Part shown: positions 23,757 through 35,149 of the stretch, in pieces
Position numbering within the stretch: the stretch's first letter is position 1
How the letters are laid out: every line of letters starts with the position of its first letter
Assembly (NCBI GenBank): GCA_024449915.1
Contig: JAMZAV010000074.1
Span: 1 to 64,000, forward strand
Length of the DNA: 64,000 nt
DNA from: Sweltsa coloradensis
Taxonomy: Eukaryota; Arthropoda; Insecta; Plecoptera; Chloroperlidae
Direction of reading: 5' to 3'
Translations under genes and position numbers: made by a program
The notes under the pieces: generated by a model
The model's database searches: none
What the model was told of the DNA's origin: nothing
What the model saw: only the letters and a program-made list of their open reading frames with translations

Positions 23757-24097
23757 AGGTCCATCAACGACTGACCAGACAGCACACCGTCACACCACCA
23801 CCCACTCAACCTAACACCAAGACCGACATCGTCCCTCTAGTCACCAGGTGGCACCCTGGTCTCCAACGTTTAAATGCCATCCTTCAAGGGGGGAGTCACA
23901 TCCTGGCTGCGTCACCCATGACTCAAGATCTCAGCCAGAATATCCCTAGGGTGGCATTTAAGCGTCCCCCCAACCTTGGTGACTTATTAGTGAGGAGAGA
24001 TCCACAGAAGGTCCAACAAGGAGGAGCGGTCAGCACGTTCTCCCTTGCCACAGATCCGATCAGACGTCCTCTTCAATGTCAATTAGATCTTTTTTGA
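23757..24097 (+). pseudogene. possible Penelope-like element fragment
   Basis: An ATG-less open frame of about 110 codons reads LVTRWHPGLQRLNAIL, then IPRVAFKRPPNLGDLLVRR. This pattern (threonine-x-proline-hydrophobic lead, then AFRRPxNLxDLLVR) typically lies between the RT and the GIY-YIG nuclease of Penelope-like and related retroelements. No RT or nuclease motif remains. Family placement is from memory of the motif and uncertain. Confidence 0.45.
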
Positions 24098-24099
24098 TC

Positions 24100-25105
24100 A
24101 CTAAGTCTAAAGTAAGCTTAATACAAACATCAACTGTGTACACTCTCTAGCACTCGATCCCCGATTCGCGAGTATGTTGGAACGTACCACTTATTACCAG
24201 GAACGAATAATCGGAAGACAGGTATAGTGAAGAGGAAAACTCAAAACTTTGTGCATTGTTTATCTCATGGGCAAATGCTTCCTTCGGAACTTTCACAGTG
24301 AGACACAATTAGTCAACTGCAATATATGCAATCGAGGTAGAAGGAACTGCCACAAGATGGATTGCTAAACGCGCACAACTAACGTAAACGCTACCGGTCA
24401 CTCCCTACTCTTCGATAAACTACCATCCCTGTCACGCAAATTCACACATTTTCTTTATACAGCACTTTCACTCTAACATGGCTATATCCTAGCTTATTTT
24501 TCAGAAAACCTTTCTTTCACAGGAAGGTCCGTAACCGAACGTTTCGAAATATTGCTAATTGTTTAATTTGTTTGTCATCTCTCACGGCGCCTAGTCCAGC
24601 TTCAGTAAGACGGTTGTATCCGTCCTACCTACATGTTTCTCCATGATTATTTTTTAAGGGATTTTGTTTTGAAAGGTTTTGAAAGCAAAAGTATATGAGT
24701 CTGAGGTACATATTATAAGTGTGGTCCAAGTTTCATAGTTCTAAGATGTACCGTTTACTCTGTAGGCTCTTATTCCTCTCCGTCAGAATCACCCACCCAG
24801 CCAGCCAGGTTTTTGACTAAGTTAAGGCACTTTTTTAACATAGAACGCATTATCGGATCGGGTTGATTTTTTTTTTGGTATGTCATGGACCACATATCAG
24901 GTCATATACCGAGTTTCAAGACTGTAAATCTTTCGGGACGGCATGTGCAGATAGCTGAAACTCGGGTAGGAGTATACAGGTCGAGTTAGTCGTTAAGCAG
25001 TCGCGTGCGCTTGGCTGCGGGCGAACGACCGTCGCCCTGCGAAGGAAATCAATATCAATAACCTATTTTTCCGGTGAAAATGTAAAATTTACTAAAAGAA
25101 ATACT
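24100..25105. other. no gene recognised
   Basis: Mixed-composition spacer without recognisable coding domain. It may contain degenerate element sequence, but no termini were found. Confidence 0.35.
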
Positions 25106-25108
25106 AAT

Positions 25109-25345
25109 ACCACAACCAGTAGCGTAACTACGGGAGGGGGGGGGGGGGGCGGCGGGCGGGGGCGCACAATTTTTATTTCATACTGACTGGCGTTTTTATT
25201 AAGATATTATAATATAGACATTGGAATTTTCATTTTGTAATTTTTTCATATTATATCTTTTATAACATGTTTTTGTCAAAAAATCGTTAAAATACTCCAA
25301 TCACACACTAACAACAAAGAAAATCCGCCCGCCCCCCCCATTGTA
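25109..25345. repeat. hAT-like end with G-run
   Basis: CAGTAGCGTAACTACGGG at 25109 followed by a long G run resembles a hAT terminus. No inverse partner (CCCGTAGTTACGCTACTG) is seen to the right, although a C-rich run occurs at about 25326-25340. It is a truncated or unresolved element. Confidence 0.4.
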
Positions 25346-25579
25346 CACAATCATGTACTTTAGCAAGGAAAAAATGTGTAAGTTAACCATAAATTATTTT
25401 TGGCCATATACCCCTTTCCGGTGTACCCCGGCTCTGTGGCGCTGAGGTCGGCGCGACGCAGGCAGGCTCTCGTTACTGCCTTCGTTTTCTAAGATCTTAG
25501 AGAAAATTGAATTAAATAGAATAATTGACCATGTAAACAACCTTAAATAACCTTAAATTAAAATAAGATAAAACACAAG

Positions 25580-26221
25580 TTTTATTATTATTTGCTCCTC
25601 AAGGGAAAGAAGCATCATTCATCACCTTCTGATAGGAGTGTGGTGCTCTCTGCTTCAATGCTGGGGCTAACCCTTGACCAACACCTAAATTGGGTTCCTC
25701 ACATAGACGGTCTGTTGGTAAAATTGGCTTGTGCGACATTTGCTATGCGAGTTCTGGCCAGGCAGTACGAAATCAAGGCATTGCGCATAGTGTATTTTGC
25801 ATATGTCCAGTCTATTCTAAACTATGGAGTAATTTTTTGGGGAAGTGCTAGCAACTCATAAAGAATTTTCTGAGCACAAAAGAAAATCCTAAGAATTATG
25901 ATCACAATATGTCCAAGAATGTCCTGTAGGCAGGTATTCCAGGACCTAAACATTCTTACCCTGCCTTGTCTCTATATTTTGGAAGTGTGCAAATTTGTTA
26001 CAGAAAACCTCAGCAACTTCAAAGAGGTGAGCCAAATTCATGGCTACGCTACGAGAACCACTGGCCGCATAGCTGTGGAGCGCCATAGTCTTAAAACCAC
26101 ATCCTTGGGACCATATCAAATGGGTCGGAAACTATATAACAATCTGCCTGGTCAAATAGAGAACATTGAATATAAAAAGAAGATCAATGATGCAGTGAAA
26201 GAGTTGCTGCTTCAAAAGGGT
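25580..26221 (+). pseudogene. LINE (jockey-like) RT 3'-coding fragment
   Basis: Fragments encode LGLTLDQHLNWVPHID, then QSILNYGVIFWGSASN, RILRIM-like residues, LNILTLPCLYILEV and GPYQMGRKLYNNLP. This is the classic region downstream of the RT palm in jockey-type LINEs. Two in-frame stops lie at about 25860-25875. The coding sequence is cut at 26221 by a hAT-type end. A related but distinct copy is at 31821-32400. Confidence 0.8.
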
Positions 26222-26535
26222 CAGGCGCTTAGGAACGTTTTGAAAGTTGGGGGGTCAAATCTATTAGCAGAATTTGGAGGTGGGAGCAGGGGTCTGGGGC
26301 AAAGCCCCAGCCGCCGGAGGTTCTTTCGGCAAAGGCGAACAAAAAAATCACCATACTACAGTTATTTTGTCATTATTTAACTGCACTCGGACGCTGTAAA
26401 CGATGTTTAACAGCAACTATCTGCGATCTAAAAACTAAAAAAATTAACGAGGAGTGGCCCATTTTAGTAAATTTCAGCCTATTTTTTTATGTATGACAAA
26501 GCATACAGGCAAACATATTTGTTTTGTCATATTTT
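26222..26535 (+). mobile_element. truncated hAT-type element end
   Basis: Begins CAGGCGCTTAGGAACG inside the LINE ORF. It continues through GGGGTCTGGGGCAAAGCCCC and GCGATCTAAAAACTAAAAAA, matching the right part of the 12128-13492 element (inverted) and the left part of 59845-61528. The other terminus is not found, so it is a truncated copy. Confidence 0.7.
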
Positions 26536-26754
26536 GTTTTGAGGTGACTGTCGAACTGTATAAGTGTATGTGCATAATATTTACTCCGGTAATTCTGGGA
26601 TTAATATTTCCGAGACAGTAACTATTTAACTTTCTGAATTGTAGTTACATTATAGAACTGAATGGATGGAACAATAAAGCATAGAAAAAATGTTGCTGTT
26701 GAACTGACCAAACAAACATTATTTATAATGTCCATTATCTTATGCAGGTATGAT

Positions 26755-26822
26755 GTATGGTAGTTGGCTAAGGCGCCTGCCTGGAATGTGGGAGACTCGG
26801 GTTCGAACCCCGATCGGGATGG
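26755..26822 (+). repeat. tRNA-like sequence
   Basis: A-box-like TAGTTGGCTAAGGCG and B-box GGGTTCGAACCCC with a paired T-stem (TCGGG/CCCGA). The putative anticodon loop reads CTGGAAT. The acceptor stem does not pair and there is no long variable arm, so a functional tRNA-Ser is unlikely. Probably a SINE head. Confidence 0.45.
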
Positions 26823-26939
26823 ATTTTTTAATTTCTGAAATTGTATTACTTATTAACAATTCCACCTACGCGAGTGTTTCCCGACTATCCAAAATCGAGA
26901 AATTACTTGTTATTATTATTTGTTAATTATTATACACCT

Positions 26940-28270
26940 GTAGTAGTAGTATGATTTATTTATTTAGCATTTTTGCTAGTTAGTAACATGTTACAATCAT
27001 AACATACAATATAAAAATACAAATACATATCATATACCCGATACCGTAATATACATACTTCACATGAGTCAAAAACAAAGTTTATACGTAACATAATACA
27101 TCATAAAAATATTCTATCCATTATAACAATGACAATTTCAGTCATATAAGGCCTACATAAGTCTAAAACAGAGTCTATACATAATACATAAAACTATTCC
27201 AACCATTACAACATAACAATTTCAGTCACATTCCTACATATGGAAATTCAGATTTTAAAATATCAATACATTCAGATCTATATTTATTGAATCAACTTTC
27301 TTTGATGCTGTTTGGTAGGCAACTATGCAATTTAATAAAAATAATAATAAAAATTGATTTCAGGTTACCAGTCTTATTTTGTAAGTTTAAATGAAATTGA
27401 TTGGCCTGCCTAGTTTGGTGATTGCAAACTTCATTATTTTTGTAAATGAACCAGTGTTGGGTCAGTTCTTTTTTTAAATGAACTTTTAAAAAGTTCAGTT
27501 CACAGCTCAAATAATGAACTTTTAAAAAGTTCAAGTTCTTTTAAAACCTAAAATTTTGAAAAGTTCAAGTTAGTCTATAATATGAACTAAGTTCTTTTAA
27601 AAGTTCTTTTGTAAAAAAAAATCATTATTTTATTAAAGGCTGGTGTAAAATGAAGAAAAACACGAGGAAAAACATTAGGGGTGTTCGAGTAGGCCTACCT
27701 AACTACTCGCGAGTTTGAGTCTTACGAAAGTGTTGAGCTGTCTTTGGTCGTGTTGATGATTTGTACTACATTCTCATCGACCTGCTTGTAAAATTATGGC
27801 AGATACTTGGCATTTCAGGCTTCCAAGATTTTTTTCCGAATTAGTTGGTGTGCATCGTTTTAACTTCGTGAGCTTCAACGTAGGCCTACAATGGAACAAC
27901 GATTTGTTATTGTTTTTAAGCGTCGACGGCGACGATTCATCGGCTGCTCAACGCACGGAAAGCACTTTCAAATGAACTTTCCAAAACTGAAAAGTTCGTT
28001 CTTGGAAAGAACTTCATTCATTGTCCAAGTTCCTTCATTTAAAAAAAGAGTAAGTTCGCTGAAAAAATCACAAAAAAAGAACGTGTTCTTTTTAAAAGTT
28101 CCTTCCCCAACACTGAAATGAACTCATCAAAGCTATTGAATTTTCCATCCACAACATTGCGGATGAAAATTAGTACCTTCAGGCCCAATCGTTGCTCAAC
28201 CGTCATCCATTCAAGAGCATCCAGCATATCTCTAATGTGTTCTTTTGTGAACCCTCAATATAATTGTAAT
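26940..28270 (-). pseudogene. LINE C-terminal fragment split by a hAT element
   Basis: On the minus strand the reading frame runs MLDALEWMTVEQRLGLKV, then VDGKFNSFDEFI, and resumes beyond the insertion at 27452-28115 as YKNNEVCNHQTRQANQFHL, then LHSCLPNSIKES. Joining the two sides through one copy of the target duplication restores a continuous LINE C-terminus (pattern WMSVxQR, then NTR, then LPxxIK). Sequence to 26940 is probably its 3' UTR. Confidence 0.75.
27452..28115. mobile_element. hAT-type element (664 bp)
   Basis: Ends are CAGTGTTGGGTCAGTTC and the inverse of CAGTGTTGGGGAAGGAAC. The perfect 8-bp duplication AAATGAAC lies at 27444-27451 and 28116-28123. Both ends are densely packed with AAAAGTTC/GAACTTTT words, which is subterminal repeat structure. 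No transposase ORF. A solo end occurs at 8693. Confidence 0.92.
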
Positions 28271-28454
28271 TTCTTCAAATCAAATATTTGTAACTTTCTT
28301 ATGTTATCAAAACCAGATTTTCAGAATAAAAAAGTGCAGTATTCAAAATGAAGTATGATTATTGTTTTATAGTATATCATCAATCTTGCCCATTGGCTTA
28401 AGTGTTTGCTAATTCTGTACATATAATCAATTTTCTTGCTAATCTTTTTTGATA

Positions 28455-28850
28455 TAAATAAATAAATTGTATTTAGTGTCTACCCACTCAGTTATATAAC
28501 TGATTTTCAGTGGGGGACAATAAATAAAAGCGACCAAGCCAACCCTGTAGGCCCTGACGCAATCCACGAGTGAGCGATAGCCAACCAAAGATTGATATTT
28601 TTAATATGGAATCTAGCCATCAGTGGTATGGACAGTGCGAACACCCGCAGATCAACGCCAGAATCAACAAGGCCGATTCAGAACAACTTTGAATTTATTA
28701 TGTGTTTTGTTGCAAGGACGGCTCCAAAGTCACCGTTTACAAACTCCTAAGACAAGAACTGATGGACTTGAGTCCAAATCAAAAGTTAAAAAATTTCTGC
28801 CTTTGGCGGGAATCGAACCTTTGACCTTTTGTATTGGAAGCCGAGACGTA
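28455..28850 (-). repeat. tRNA-derived SINE, copy 3 (head truncated)
   Basis: Same family as copies 1, 2 and 4: (AAAT)n tail at the left, GTCTACCCACTCAG body, and B-box region GGGAATCGAACC near the right. The match stops just past GTATTGGAAGC, so most of the tRNA-like head is missing. Confidence 0.82.
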
Positions 28851-28859
28851 AAGTTTTAG

Positions 28860-29480
28860 AAATGGTTTTTGTAACACATGTTTGTGGTGACTGATGATGA
28901 TTGTTGTGATTGCAAACACTATGTAAAATACAAACTTGCAAAAACGCTCATCCATCCATCAACGCGACTAAAAAAAGTGTTTGCAAAGCGACCTAGTATA
29001 GTATAGTTCGTTGTTGACGAATTTTGGCTTTTTCGCCGACTCAGCGGAAGCATGTAAGCCACTTGTTATAACCAATTACAAGGGTTGTAAATTGAAATTC
29101 TGTCTTCACTGACCGTCGTCAATGTTGCCCGGCTGTAGTTTCATTGTGCGCCTCTTTGGCAAACCAATGAAGCGCAATAATGGAAACCAAACTAAGTGGC
29201 CTGGCGAAGGGTTTGCGATTCATTATAATGGACATGTCAATCACCAGAGGAAGATGATCTTTTCTAGAGGTGTGAACAAATCTGGTATTTTGTCCCTTTG
29301 AGGAACTCCAAATTTGTCAACTGTAAACGGACGAACTATACAAAAACAATAATACTAGGCACAAAGTATATGCATACAAGTAGATTACAATACAATAATG
29401 TCATCCTCAGATTTTGACTTGGATAAACTATTTAAAAAGATTACAAAAGCGATTAAACAGTAGCGAGTGTCGTAATCATT
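28860..29480. repeat. mostly unexplained; shared terminal motif at 28950
   Basis: CTCATCCATCCATCAACGCG at about 28949 is shared with about 14070 and, inverted, about 48390. These look like termini of one composite repeat. The remainder has no recognised feature. Confidence 0.4.
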
Positions 29481-29481
29481 T

Positions 29482-30003
29482 AAACACAATTGTAAAAGTG
29501 GGACAATCGTGTTTTAATTACACATTATTATTTTTTTCAATTTGGTTTTAAAAATATAAATCTTAAAAATAGTATAAACATATTAAATAAACAAAATAAA
29601 TCTGTAGTTTTAGACAATTTCAAATTCTTTTTATTAAAACCCTTGTTACAATGTAACTCGATGTTAAAATATTTGAACAGAAGAGGATGATTATAAAATC
29701 ACAGTTAATAAATATATATTGTTATAAATATGTATATTGACAAATTAACAAACAATTGTTTAGCTTACGCCGCAATCATCAAATGCAAACAATCTTGGTG
29801 ACTCTCTAGTGCGACACAACAAAACGAGAAGGAAAGAGACAAAACTCGAGATGAAGAAAGAAGCGAATGCTACATGTAAAGGTTGGTAATCGCTTAATTT
29901 AAACATTCTTGTCTGAAAAATTTAAAGATTGTAAATTTTAATATTTGAAAGTCTAGAGTGGTTGTCAATGATTAATATTGATCTTGACTGAAACAAATTG
30001 AAG
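29482..30003. repeat. left inverted arm, outer part
   Basis: Inverse complement of the outer part of the right arm (about 38450-38994), with small indels. Shared landmarks are CTAGAGTGGTTGTCAATGAT, TTGGTGACTCTCTAGTGCG and CACAATTGTAAAAGTGGG. The arm stops at 30003 where a LINE has been inserted and resumes at 33082. Confidence 0.88.
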
Positions 30004-30046
30004 CACATTAATTGTAATTAATTGTAATTAATTGCACATTACATTT

Positions 30047-31825
30047 GGAAATTACGAGGAGGCAACGGAAAACAGTTGTGGAAGTATATTCATGGAAAAA
30101 TAGGTAGTTCAGCCCCTCATCATTACCTCATTAATGGTGTGAAAGAAACTCATTCGAGAAAAATAGCTCAAGAGTTTGCGAACAATTTTTCTACCAATTT
30201 TTCTGCAGGCACCTCTGATAATAGTGATTTGTGTCCACCCCAACTACGAACATCACAGAAATCTTCAACTCTCAGCACTATGTGTTTTTCCACGCAACAA
30301 GTTTTCAATGCGTTAAAGAGAATACGCCCAGATGGAGCGACAGGTCCTGACGGTGTGCCAAGTAGAATTCTTCATAAATGTGCGACCTTCATAGCTCCCT
30401 CATTGTGCTCTCTGTATAACATGTCCATGAGAAATGGTGAAATACCAAATGAATGGAAGAAAGCTAATGTTGTGCCGGTTCATAAAGGTGGCGACCGTAA
30501 TGATGTCAAGAATTATCGACCGATATCACTTACATCGGTATTGGGAAAAGTAATGGAAAAACTTGTCAACACTAGGCTATTACATCATTTGAAAGAAGTA
30601 AGGGAATTAATATCGAGCAACATGGGTTCCTGCCGAGAAGATCCTGTGTGACTATGTTGACAGGAGCAATTGATGACTGGCAGCACGCCATTGATTCTGA
30701 GGCCGGTAGCCGCGTGGAAGTCATCACATTGGACTGGGCGAAAGCGTTTGATAGGGTTCCCCACAAACGACTTCTCATGAAGCTTCAAGAATTCAACATA
30801 TCTGGTAAGGTCTTTGACTGGATTGAGAGTTTTCTCTTAGGACGTAGCATGAAGGTTGTCTTTGATGGTGCTGACTCTTCTGATTTTCGTGTTACATCTG
30901 GAGTGCCCCAAGGATCGGTACTTGGTCCTTTACTATTCACCATATTTATGATGGACCTACCCAGGTGTGTGGAATCCAAAGTAAGACTATATGCGGACGA
31001 TTGTACTATTTACAGAACCATCAAGTCAGCAACTGATGTGGATATTTTACAAAAGGACCTTGAAAACATTGAGCTATGGTGTGAACTGAACCAAATGTTA
31101 CTTAATGAAAATAAATGCAGCCATATTACCTTGACAAAATCCAAAAAAGCACCTGCAATAGTTTTCAAAATCAATGGCTGTTACATTAAACGGGAAATCA
31201 AAATTAAGCTCTTAGGTATAACAATAACTCAGGATTTGAAATGGAACATTCAGACTGAAATAGTGAGGAAAAAATCTGCTAAGCTTCTAGGCTTTTTATC
31301 CAGAACATTGCATGGTGCACGTAGTCAGGTCAAGCAGACTGTGTACTTATGCCTAGTTAGACCTACACTGTCCTATGGTTGTCCTGCATGGCATCCAACC
31401 TCGAAGGCCAATGCTTACAAATTAGAATCTCTACAGAATAGAGCGACAAAATTCATCACCAAAAGAAAAGACTTGAATAGGCAACAACGAACGAAGATGT
31501 GTGATATACTTAGGCCCTACTCTTGAAAAATCACCCAAAGGAGTTGGGAATTGTTTTTCTGAAGAAAATGTTTAACGGGCTAGTCGACCTGGATCCATTG
31601 ACCAGAATACAACTTGGATATCGCTCATGCAGATACGGTAGAGCTGTTACTCTGATACCTCCCTTTGCTAGAACAACGCAGTATCAGCAAGGTTTTTTCT
31701 GTCGATCTGTTAGAGATTGGAATGCTATGTCTTATGAGGTCCGCACAGAACAAGATTTTCATAAATTTCGGAGAGACCTTAGAATAACTTTAATGAACAG
31801 TCAAGATCATCATCATCAACCTTGA
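30047..31825 (+). pseudogene. LINE reverse transcriptase (CR1/jockey-like), frameshifted
   Basis: RT core in order: GPDGVPSRIL, VVPVHKGG, NYRPISLTSVLGKVMEK, a frameshift near 30630-30650, then TLDWAKAFDRVPH, SGVPQGSVLGPLL, YADDCTIYR (catalytic YADD) and KLLGITI. A later segment is VRPTLSYGCPAWHPTS. A second frameshift near 31520 leads to RSVRDWNAMSYEV. The 5' half of ORF2, with the endonuclease, and ORF1 are missing. All RT catalytic aspartates seen are intact, but the two frameshifts make it a pseudogene. Confidence 0.88.
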
Positions 31826-32748
31826 CTGGTTCACCCACTGTGATCTCGTTGCAAACAAAATTCTAACAGGCTGTTACTTAATCAGAAAGCTGAAACCAAT
31901 CGTCCACCCCCATGTACTTTTACTTGTCTATTTCGCACATATCAACTCTCACCTATCATATGGCCTGCTGTTTTGGGGAGGTTCTCATCATGCCCATAGG
32001 ATCTTCATTCTCCAAAAGAGAGCCATTAGAATCATAGCCGGTGTCTCAAGACGGCACTCATGTAGGGATCTTTTCAAAAAGCTTGGAGTTCTTACGCTAG
32101 CATGCACCCTCATACAAACAGCTGCTATATTTGTCCGCTCCAATGTAAATCTCTTTCCTCTTAATGAGTCAGTGCACTCCCATAATACCAGAGCCGCCCT
32201 CCACATCCACCTCCCAGCCCACAATCTGTCTCTCTTTTCACAAGGCCCGGAATACTTAGCCTCCATCCTCTATAACAAACTTCCAAACCCCATCAAAACC
32301 TGCCCCACACTACATTCCTTTAAACATCACCTTAAATTATTCCTCACTGCCAAAAGTTTTTACTCCATTAGAGAATACCTCAGTGAGTGAATCTCCTTAC
32401 TTCAACTGGCTTAGGCCTATGCCGTGGCCTAGTATTATTCACCTATTCTCAAATTTATTTGTGTACTGGGTAACTCTCTGGTATTATATTGTACTCCTAT
32501 TAATAGGTACTGACAGTCCAAACCAGTGTGCCTGGTATGGCTAAATTAGTATGTATATATTTTGTATATTTGCTTAGTGCTTAATGCTTAATGTAGCTCT
32601 TTTCATTGTATATTACCTAATTGTATAATACCTACCGGTAATTTAGTCACTAGGCCTATCCTAGTTTTACATAATCTTGACGATGCCTATATGTATACAT
32701 TGTATAGATCAAATGGTAAATAAATACTCTACTCTACTCTACTCTACC
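31821..32748 (+). pseudogene. nested fragment of a second LINE
   Basis: From about 31821 an uninterrupted frame encodes LDWFTHCDLVANKILTGC, then HLSYGLLFWGGSHHAHRIF, QKRAIRIIAGVSRRHSCRD and LASILYNKLPNPIK, ending at a TGA near 32390. This repeats the post-RT region already supplied by the first LINE and is a different family, closer to the copy at 25.6 kb. Its 3' end is a (CTCTA)n tract at about 32723-32748. It is a nested insertion or a chimeric retrotransposition product. Confidence 0.75.
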
Positions 32749-33081
32749 AGTTAACACGAATACCACTCACTCACATGTACAAATACACTCATATTCATAT
32801 TCACACTCAAATTCACACTCACACTTGCCATCATTTTATATTACATTTATGTGTGTTATTTATGAGTAATTTTTTGTGATATTTTGTGTTTTCTTATATG
32901 GAGATAATTGAGTATATTGTTATTATGTGTTTTATATTGTTGAATGTATTTTGTATATTCTATTATTGCATTGTGTATATTGTCCTGGTGGTAAGACACT
33001 TTGTGTTATGGGGCTATGCTCTAATTTCTTACCTCCAGCAATGTGATTGTATGTCATGTTGGAATAAATAATAATAATAAT

Positions 33082-33345
33082 AAGGTAAGGTAGTAATTTT
33101 ATTAATTGATATATTTGAAAGTTGTAAAACAATTTTGTTAATAATAATAAGCAATTGACTAAGGAAAAAAATTTAATGTTGTCTTTTAAAACATGATTTG
33201 ATGAGATGAGTTGAGCTGATGGAGAGAGAGATGGAAAAAGATTAAGGAAAGTTACAAATATAAATTAAAATTAAAATGTAACTTATAATTATAATAAAAA
33301 AGATTTATTAAATTAACATTAGGTGTTAGTTGTGTGATCGATTAG
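33082..33345. repeat. left inverted arm, inner part
   Basis: Continuation of the left arm, inverse complement of about 38183-38450. Landmarks are ATTAATTGATATATTTGAAA, CTTTTAAAACATGATTTGAT and CATTAGGTGTTAGTTGTGTG. Similarity ends close to 33345. Confidence 0.88.
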
Positions 33346-33913
33346 AGAAGAAGTAAAATGTATGCCTATGTTATATACATATAAATAAACTTTTCGTTGA
33401 CAAGTTAGAACTTTATTTTTCTTTAAAAAGATTTTATAATAACTTCAATGTCATTATATTGGATTTTAAACTGAAAATTAACAAAGGCTATTGAAAAGTA
33501 TAAATAAAAAAACATTTTAGATTATAATTTGTTCCCCAAATTAAATTAAAATTTATAATTAAAATCATTTGATAGGTGTATGCTGAGTTTATTATTTTAA
33601 TAGTTTGTAAAACATTTGATAAAGTAATCTTTGTTTATCCATCAATGTGATGAGGGAAAATACAAAAGGAAAAGAAATGTCAGTTTGTACACCTTTGATT
33701 GTAATTGTGCAAAAGTGCAATTTTATTGTGAAGGAATGCGGGTCCGTAATTTATTTCACATTATTTATAAATTAAATATTTTATTACATATTTATATATT
33801 TTTAAAAATCGAGTTGATTATATTACTACAATTACTATTCATTTTTATTTATTTCAATTGTTATTTTTATTAATTTTAATTAAATATTATGTAAAGATTT
33901 AATTACAAAATAT
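33346..33913. other. AT-rich spacer, no gene
   Basis: Very AT-rich sequence between the left arm and the C-terminal end of the helicase gene. The short open frames are low-complexity and unsupported. Confidence 0.45.
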
Positions 33914-35149
33914 TTATACACTTGTAAAGACTGACCGAGACAGGTAGATGCCGACCCGCGAAAAGGTTTGTCCTTGCGATTTGTCTATGGTTATTGCAAA
34001 CGCCAGCCGAATGGGAAACTGCATCCTTCTCATGGTAAACGGAAGGCCAAGTTCTGTCGCGTTTATCGCAATGCGTGGCAGATAAACCAGAGTGCCGACG
34101 TGGGGACTGTCAGCAATGTGCAATGCCAGAATGTTGTCGTACATGTGGTGCACGATGAGTCTAGTTCCGTTTTTCAACTTTGGGGAGAGGTTCCTCAACA
34201 ACATTACGACTGCTCCGCATTTCAGCGTCAACGTGTGCGAGGGCATACCGGACGGTGTCTGTTTATTGAGATAGGGCACAGGTATTTCTCCTTCATAAGT
34301 GTCGGACTGTCTGCACCGTCTTCGCTCTTGTAGACTCGAGCACATCTGGGCATACGTTCGAGAATATTAGCGTTCAAAACGTCGCAGTCTTCATTGAGGA
34401 TACACAACACGACGCGATCCGTCACTGTATACGGACCGTCGGGACCAAATACTGCGTCAATCATGTTTTCGTTTGCCGGCAACAACATGTTTTCGGGCAA
34501 AAGCACATATTCGGGATGTAGCGGCGTAGGCGGCGGTAACAGACCGTTACCCAGTGTGTTTAACCAACGGGCAAATTCAGCATCCTCGCCGGCACGTACA
34601 TTTTCCACCAGATGACATAGACAAAATTCTGGCCACACACTAGAGTTTCGCACCGTAGCAGACAGACTTTGCGCGACAAGAGAAACTCACCTCCGGCAAC
34701 AATTGTCTAAAATCACCGGCAACCACAACCACCTTGCCGCCAAACGGAGAGTCTACCCCGCACAAGTCTCGCAACACGACGTCGACCGAGTCGATTGCTG
34801 CTCCCGGAGTCATAAACACCTCGTCCCATAGAATCAAACTTGCGGTCAAAACCCGCTCGGCGTCTACAGTGCCATTTGGTATGACGCACACGCAACTCAC
34901 GTCGCTAGAGTCTGCAGTTAGACAAAATGCAGAATGACAAGTGACTCCACCGTCCATCAGTTGAGCGGCGATTCCCGTCCATGCCCATGCAATCACATGT
35001 TTACTCAGTCCACGAACAGCGTGCAACAAGGTGGCCAGACAGAAAGTCTTGCCTGTTCCTCCGGGTCCGTCTAGAAAAAAGCAGTTACTCGTGGACGTGT
35101 CGTCTAGTTGTATTGCGTCCATTACTCGATTAACAAAGTCCAACTGCAA
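33914..35149 (-). pseudogene. Helitron PIF1-like helicase part
   Basis: Superfamily 1B helicase domain that would unwind DNA during rolling-circle transposition. Visible motifs are Walker A GPGGTGKT (with DGPGGTGKTFCLATLL), Walker B-type ILWDEVFM, and GGKVVVVAGDFRQLLPEV. A frame change near 34640 leads to LPENMLLPANENMIDAVF and NILERM. A further one near 34290 leads to LKNGTRLIV and the final motif AITIDKSQGQTF. The C-terminus stops soon after GIYLSRSVF, short of the usual GQLYVALSR block. GC content is well above the flanking arms. Confidence 0.88.

Larger units (their letters stand above)
30004..33081 (+). mobile_element. 5'-truncated LINE inserted in the left arm
   Basis: The uninterrupted right arm gives the empty site as the inverse of AATTGAAGGTAAGGTA (about 38440-38455). 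The left arm breaks after AATTGAAG at 30003 and resumes AAGGTAAGG at 33082. The inserted DNA ends in (AAT)n and may have a short AAG duplication. It carries a broken RT gene and, nested within, part of a second LINE. 3' UTR sequence occupies about 32750-33081. Confidence 0.85.

Noticed and set aside
26755..26822. tRNA-Ser(GGA) gene
   Set aside because: The loop would fit, but there is no long variable arm and no paired acceptor stem.
33631..33873. Hydrophobic 80-codon frame resembling a membrane peptide
   Set aside because: Extreme AT content produces Ile/Leu/Phe/Tyr-rich frames by chance. It lies in spacer between arm and helicase gene.
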